Of a stretch of DNA of 64,000 bases, positions 57,067 to 64,000 are shown in pieces. The stretch is from Nonomuraea soli (lineage in GTDB: Bacteria; Actinomycetota; Actinomycetes; Streptosporangiales; Streptosporangiaceae). Position numbers and translations under genes: made by a program. A model generated the notes under the pieces. It worked only from the letters and a program-made list of their open reading frames with translations. It ran no database searches and was not told where the DNA came from. The DNA is taken from the NCBI RefSeq assembly GCF_013761175.1, contig NZ_JACDUR010000004.1, positions 124,001-188,000 of the forward strand, read 5' to 3'. Every line of letters begins with the position of its first letter. Within the stretch, counting starts at the first letter, position 1.

Positions 57067-58622
57067 ACACCTTCCGGCTGTTCGCCGGGCTGAAGCTCAG
57101 GCTGATCGCGGGCAACCTGCGCGGAGCCGTCGAGCGCAAGGTCGGCTTCGTCTTCACGCTCATCGCCGCGGCCTTCGTGGCGGGCATCGGATTCCTGTCG
57201 ATGTCGGCGATCCGCTTCGCCGAGCCGGATCTGGCCGCCGACCTGGGCGTCGTCGTGTTCAGCGCGCTCGTGGTCGGCTGGGCGGTCATCCCGCTGCTGT
57301 CCTTCGGCGTCGACGACACCCTCGACCCCTCCAGGCTCTCGCTCTTCCCCCTGCGCACCAGGGAGATGGCGATCGGCCTGTTCGCCGCCTCGGCGACCGG
57401 GGCATGGCCGCTGGCCACCCTGATCGCCCTGCTCGGCGGCGTCGTGGGCCTGTCGCGCGGCCTGGCGGGCGCGCTCGTCGGCATCGCCGCCGTGCTCCTG
57501 GTGTTCGCGCTCTGCCTGGTGGTGTCGCGGCTGATCACCACGGCGCTGTCGAGCGCGCTGCGCTCACGCAGGGGCCGCGACGCCCTGGCCGTCGCGGCGA
57601 TCGGGATCGTGCTGCTGTTCCAGCTCCCCAACGTGATCGTCAACCGGGGCGTCGGCGACCCCACGGCGCTGCTGCACGGCGCGGCCGGCGTGCTGCGCTG
57701 GACCCCGCCTGGCCTGGCGGCCACGTCGATCTCGACCGGCAACCCGCTGTGGCTGGTGCCGGTCGCCGCCGCGATCGTGCTCATCGGCTGGTTGTGGATC
57801 AAGGCGCTGGCCCGTGCCCTGGTCACGCCCGACTCCAGCAGCCAGGCCGCCTCGGTGCGCGGCTCCACCGGGCTGCTCGACCGCCTGATGCCCGACGGCC
57901 CGCTCTCGGCGGTCGTCTACAAGGAGCTGCGCTACATCCGCCGCGACCCGCGCTTCCGGGTGGGCTGGCTGGTCTCGCTCGTCGTCGTCGGGGTGCTGGC
58001 CTTCTCCCAGAGTGGCGGCGACTCGACGGCCGGTCCCGGCCTGGTGATCTGGCTCACCTGCCTCGGTGCGGTCATGATCGGAGCGCAGCAGCAGTTCGGC
58101 AACATGTTCGGCGCCGACGGGCGTGCCCTGTGGATGAACGCGGTGGTGTACGCGACCGACCGCGACCTGCGCACCGACCTGCGCGGGCGGCACCTGGCCG
58201 CCACCACGATCGCGGTGCCGCTCATCGCCGTGCTCGCCGTGGCCGCCGGAATGTTCACCGGCGCGACGTCAGGAATTCTTCCCGCCATGCTCCTGGGCTG
58301 GGGACTGCTCGGCGTGGCGTTCGGATCCGGCGCTCTGACCAGCGTGCTCGTGCCGTACACCATCCCCGACCGGCTCAACGCCTTCACCGGTGCCGCGCCC
58401 GGCCAGGGCGGGCAGGCCTTCCTGGGCTCGATGGGGGCGATGATGGCGACCGGGGTGGTCGGGCTGCCGATCATCGTGCCCGTGGTGCTCGGAATCGGCT
58501 GGATGGGCGTGGTCGCCCTGCCGTACGGCGTGGCGATCGCCCTGCTCGGTGAGCACCTGGCGGCGAAGATCGCCCGGATGCGCATGCCGGAGATCCTGGA
58601 CGCGGTCACGAAGGCCGCGTGA
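57063..58622 (+). CDS. ABC transporter permease
   Basis: This 519-residue membrane protein has about 12 hydrophobic segments arranged in two halves, and a soluble loop (VVYKELRYIRRDPRFRVGW) in the middle that resembles the coupling region of large ABC-2 exporters. GTG at 57063 overlaps the ATPase stop. Together they form an exporter of unknown substrate. Its stop lies 68 bp before the PEP carboxylase start. Confidence 0.87.
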   Translation: MNTFRLFAGLKLRLIAGNLRGAVERKVGFVFTLIAAAFVAGIGFLSMSAIRFAEPDLAADLGVVVFSALVVGWAVIPLLSFGVDDTLDPSRLSLFPLRTREMAIGLFAASATGAWPLATLIALLGGVVGLSRGLAGALVGIAAVLLVFALCLVVSRLITTALSSALRSRRGRDALAVAAIGIVLLFQLPNVIVNRGVGDPTALLHGAAGVLRWTPPGLAATSISTGNPLWLVPVAAAIVLIGWLWIKALARALVTPDSSSQAASVRGSTGLLDRLMPDGPLSAVVYKELRYIRRDPRFRVGWLVSLVVVGVLAFSQSGGDSTAGPGLVIWLTCLGAVMIGAQQQFGNMFGADGRALWMNAVVYATDRDLRTDLRGRHLAATTIAVPLIAVLAVAAGMFTGATSGILPAMLLGWGLLGVAFGSGALTSVLVPYTIPDRLNAFTGAAPGQGGQAFLGSMGAMMATGVVGLPIIVPVVLGIGWMGVVALPYGVAIALLGEHLAAKIARMRMPEILDAVTKAA

Positions 58623-58690
58623 GCAGTGGTCTAGTCCAATACCTGAGACCGGTATCCAGCGTTCGAGAAGGCCTCGCTACTCTCGGACCT

Positions 58691-61299
<2,609 letters not shown>

Positions 61300-61303
<4 letters not shown>

Positions 61304-61740
61304 TCAGAGCGGCCCTCCCGGACGACGTGCCCGCGATCGAGGAGATCGTCCAGGCCGCCTACCAGCCGTGGGCCGAGCTCATCGGGGTACGGCCCAAGCC
61401 GATGGACGAGGACTACCCGGCGCTGCAGGCGGCCGGGCGGATCTTCGTCCACGGCTCGCCCGTCGACGCGCTGATCGTGCTGGTGCCCGAGCCCGGGGTG
61501 CTCTACGTCGACAACGTCGCGGTCAGGCCCTCGCTGCACGGGCGGGGCGTGGGCAGGCGGTTGCTGGCCTTCGCCGAGGAGCGGGCGCTCGATCTCGGGC
61601 TGCCCGCCCTGCGGCTGATCACCAACGTGATGATGAAGAGGAACATCGCCCTCTACGAGAGGCTCGGCTACGTGATCACTTCGGTGGAGCCGATCGGGCC
61701 GCGTGAGGTCGTCTCGATGAGGAAGACCCTGCGTAGGTGA
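61300..61740 (+). CDS. GNAT family N-acetyltransferase
   Basis: This 146-residue protein has the acetyl-CoA-binding motif VAVRPSLHGRGVGRRLL (R-G-x-G-R) at about residues 69-85 and a C-terminal NIALYERLGYV segment, typical of GNAT enzymes. ATG at 61300 overlaps the ppc stop by ATGA, so it is co-translated with ppc. Its last 65 bp overlap the 3' end of the convergent DUF418 gene. Substrate is unknown. Confidence 0.9.
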
Positions 61741-62803
61741 CCCTGCGCAGGAGCATCTCGACCGGGCCCTGCTGGTGGCTTCTCAGCCACCGGCGGCTCA
61801 GCGCCAGCAGTGTCGCGTAGATCAGCGCCGCGACCCCCATGACCGCGATCGGCGGCAACCGGCCCGCGAGGCCCAGGCCGTACCCGGAGAAGACCAGGCA
61901 GGCCAGGACCGACTGGCCGATGTAGTTGGAGGCGGCCATACGGCCGGCGGGGGCGATCGTCCGGACCAGGCGCGGCAGTCGCAGCAGGGTCGCCACGTAG
62001 GCCGCGGCCAGCAGGGGCGCGGTCAGGGTGGTCAGCGCCAGCGCCAGCACGCTCGCGGCGCCCTCGGTGCCGGAGGTCAGGCCGAACAGGACGGCGACCG
62101 GCAGTCCCGCGCCGTACCCGATCCACTGGATCCTGCCGAGCGGCAGCGGCCGCTCCAGGACGCGCGACTTGCCCGCCGCCAGGCCGAACAGGAACATCGC
62201 GAACGCGGGCGGACCCTGGAAGACCCAGACGAGCGCGGCGAGCGACGGGTAGGTCTCCAGCTGGAAACGCAGCATGCCCAGCGGGCCGTCGGTGAACGTC
62301 GTCTGGCTCACCGTGGCGACGGGCGCCGCCTGCTGGCCGGGGTCGAGCATCGCCAGGCCGGCCAGGGCGAGCCACAGGACGGCCCAGACGCCGAGGATCC
62401 AGCTGCCGGCCTTGACCGCGGTGCGCGGCGCCATGTCGCGCATCGGCAGCAGGAGCAGGCCGAGAACGGCGTAGAGCGTGAGGATGTCGCCGATCCACAG
62501 CAGCAGGCCGTGCGCGACGCCGAGCACGAGGAGAGCCAGGCACCGCCGTACGGTCCTGGCCTTGGTGTCGTCGCCCGCAGAGCGCATCTGGAGGGTGAAG
62601 GAGTAGCCGAACAGGAACGAGAAGATCACGTAGAACTTCGACAGGACCAGGGTGTTGACCAGGAAGGCCACCGGGCCTTGCTGGAGGGAGACGGTCATGC
62701 CGACCTCTGACAGGCCGGGGTTGGCGAAGAAGCCGATGTTCGCGACCAGGATGCCGGCCAGGGCGAAGCCGCGGATGCCGTCGATCTCGGTGACTCTGTT
62801 CAC
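61676..62803 (-). CDS. DUF418 family membrane protein
   Basis: This 375-residue protein has about nine hydrophobic segments. The N-terminal RVTEIDGIRGFALAGILVAN is the typical DUF418 start, and LRSHQQGPVEMLLRRVTYAG is the usual family end. About 15 residues beyond that end (SSSSRRPHAARSAPPK) come from antisense reading of the GNAT gene, so the tail is an overrun. GTG at 62803 is the start. Function of the family is unknown; a transport role is often suggested. Confidence 0.88.
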   Translation of the reverse strand: MNRVTEIDGIRGFALAGILVANIGFFANPGLSEVGMTVSLQQGPVAFLVNTLVLSKFYVIFSFLFGYSFTLQMRSAGDDTKARTVRRCLALLVLGVAHGLLLWIGDILTLYAVLGLLLLPMRDMAPRTAVKAGSWILGVWAVLWLALAGLAMLDPGQQAAPVATVSQTTFTDGPLGMLRFQLETYPSLAALVWVFQGPPAFAMFLFGLAAGKSRVLERPLPLGRIQWIGYGAGLPVAVLFGLTSGTEGAASVLALALTTLTAPLLAAAYVATLLRLPRLVRTIAPAGRMAASNYIGQSVLACLVFSGYGLGLAGRLPPIAVMGVAALIYATLLALSRRWLRSHQQGPVEMLLRRVTYAGSSSSRRPHAARSAPPK

Positions 62804-62820
62804 CCTTCCGATAATGGAAA

Positions 62821-62854
62821 GCGGCCAAGGTCCGAGTCATCGAACCTTGGCCGC
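62821..62854 (-). terminator. Rho-independent-type terminator of the DHA2 MFS gene
   Basis: A perfect 11-bp inverted repeat (GCGGCCAAGGT / ACCTTGGCCGC) with a 12-base loop lies 14 bp after the MFS stop on the minus strand. TTTCCATTAT follows in that direction. It isolates the MFS gene from the DUF418 gene downstream. Confidence 0.75.
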
Positions 62855-62868
62855 GAGCCGTACCGACT

Positions 62869-64000
62869 TTAGTGGGTGAACTCCACGTCGTCCCTGGCCT
62901 GCTTGGGGAGCAGGAGGCCGACCACGAAGGTCACCGCGATCATCGCCGCCGCCACCGCGAAGGTGATCGTGCCGCTCTTGGTGGTGAAGAAGATGGTGCC
63001 GAGCACCGCCAGGCCGAGCGCGTTGCCGATCTGCTGGACCGCGGTCAGGGTGCCCGAGGCGGAACCGGTCTCGGAGGGGTCGACCGCGGCCAGGACGATG
63101 TTGTAGAACGGGCCCATGATCAGGCCGCTGCCCAGGCCCACGAAGACCAGGGCCGGAGCCAGCTGCCACGGCGAGACGGCGGGGTTGGCGATGGCGACCA
63201 CGGCCAGCGAACCCAGGCCCATGACCACCGCGCCGGCCAGCAGGACCTTGCGACCGTACTTCACGGTGGCCTGGGCGATGCCCATGCCCACGATCATGCC
63301 GACCGAGGAGGGGACGCTGGTCAGCGCGGCCTTGAGCGGGGTGTAGCCCAGACCCTGCTGGGTGTAGAAGCCGAGGACCGCGAAGATGCCGCCGAAGGCC
63401 GCGAAGTAGATGGCGCCGACGGCCAGACCGGACAGGAAGGCGGGCTTGCGGAACAGGCTCGGGACGATCAGCTGGTCGCTCTTGCGCTTCTTCTCGTAGA
63501 TCACGAAGAGGGCGAAGACCACGACCGAAGCGGCCATCATCGCGAAGCTCCACAGCGGCCAGCCGTGCTCGCCGCCCTGGATCAGCGGGAAGACGATCAG
63601 GACGGTGCCGAGCGAGGCCAGGAGCGCGCCGGGGATATCGAGCTTGACGCCGCCGGCCGGCCGGGTGCTGGGCAGGAACTTCATGGCCGCGACGGCGGCG
63701 GCGATGCCGATGGGCAGGTTGATCAGGAAGATCATCCTCCAGCCCGGCCCGCTGACCAGCGCACCGGCCAGGATCGGGCCGCCCACCGCGGACAGGCCCA
63801 GGACCGGACCGAACAGACCGAACGCCGCGGTCAGTTCCTTGTCGCGGAACATCTCCTTCATCAGGCCCATGCCCTGCGGGATCATCGCCGCGCCGAACAG
63901 GCCCTGGATGATCCTGGCGCCGATGATGGTCTCGGGGGAGACCGCGATCGCGCAGAGCAGCGAGCCGACCGTGAAGCCGGCGATGCCGATGAGGAACATG
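62869..64000 (-). CDS. DHA2-type MFS exporter (N-terminus beyond window)
   Basis: The frame is open to the right edge; 376 codons are visible and about 80-100 N-terminal residues (first two to three membrane helices) are missing. The visible part starts at TM3-like GIAGFTVGSLLCAIA. It includes the motif-C region GPVLGLSAVGGPILAGALV and PGWRMIFLINLPIGI, which are typical of 14-helix drug:H+ antiporters of the DHA2 (EmrB/QacA) group. The C-terminus DDVEFTH ends just before a clear terminator. ATG at 63999 is an internal Met, not the start. Confidence 0.9.
   Translation of the reverse strand, partial: MFLIGIAGFTVGSLLCAIAVSPETIIGARIIQGLFGAAMIPQGMGLMKEMFRDKELTAAFGLFGPVLGLSAVGGPILAGALVSGPGWRMIFLINLPIGIAAAVAAMKFLPSTRPAGGVKLDIPGALLASLGTVLIVFPLIQGGEHGWPLWSFAMMAASVVVFALFVIYEKKRKSDQLIVPSLFRKPAFLSGLAVGAIYFAAFGGIFAVLGFYTQQGLGYTPLKAALTSVPSSVGMIVGMGIAQATVKYGRKVLLAGAVVMGLGSLAVVAIANPAVSPWQLAPALVFVGLGSGLIMGPFYNIVLAAVDPSETGSASGTLTAVQQIGNALGLAVLGTIFFTTKSGTITFAVAAAMIAVTFVVGLLLPKQARDDVEFTH

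Noticed and set aside
58619..58690. GTG start for ppc overlapping the permease stop
   Set aside because: It is in frame and would give a GTGA overlap, but adds 24 residues not expected in the family. ATG 58691 fits better, though not proven.

Overview
The window is GC-rich actinobacterial chromosome. GTG starts and 1-8 nt gene overlaps are common. The combination of full-length EccC ATPases, WXG100 proteins, duplicated Tad loci with LysM/SARP-like proteins, an AccA/AccD/AccE acyl-CoA carboxylase and an Ada-AlkA fusion fits Streptosporangiales (for example a Nonomuraea-like genome). That taxonomic call is inferred from gene content, not measured.

Layout. 1-2749 (minus): start of a small exported protein, biotin-carrying acyl-CoA carboxylase alpha subunit, SDR oxidoreductase. 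2874-5426: two WXG100 genes, then an MFS exporter and a divergent ArsR-type regulator that share an operator-like pair of palindromes. 5423-19766: a type VII secretion (T7SS) region. One minus-strand operon carries a large helical protein, an EspG-like protein, an unknown protein and a three-ATPase EccC. A second, tightly overlapped minus-strand operon carries two effector modules, each ordered WXG100 protein, large effector, small candidate immunity gene. One effector ends in a Ntox17-like toxin domain, the other in a calpain-like cysteine protease with an intact Cys/His/Asn triad.

19958-30635 and 38266-49243: two paralogous plus-strand Tad (type IVc pilus-like) operons with the same order: CpaB, TadZ, CpaF/TadA, TadB, TadC, Flp-like pilin, TadE, TadE-like, TadG-like, LysM/SARP membrane protein, lipoprotein, secreted protein. 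Between them lie a NAD(P)-binding protein, a 776-bp low-complexity gap and a second, divergent EccC with long Pro-rich insertions. Copy 2 carries several in-frame repeat expansions absent from copy 1, including a 73-codon repeat ORF wedged exactly between tadZ and cpaF.

49268-64000: housekeeping and accessory genes. These are Ogt and an Ada-AlkA fusion (alkylation repair), a second MFS/ArsR divergent pair, a NYN-domain protein, AccE and AccD, an ABC transporter, PEP carboxylase, a GNAT acetyltransferase, a DUF418 membrane protein and the 3' part of a DHA2-type MFS exporter.

How they may work together (inference): the EccC ATPases would energise export of WXG100/effector pairs. The Tad operons would build surface appendages whose LysM proteins link peptidoglycan outside to a SARP-like domain inside. 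The T7SS/Tad block separates accA from accD/accE by about 52 kb, which suggests an accessory island between carboxylase genes.
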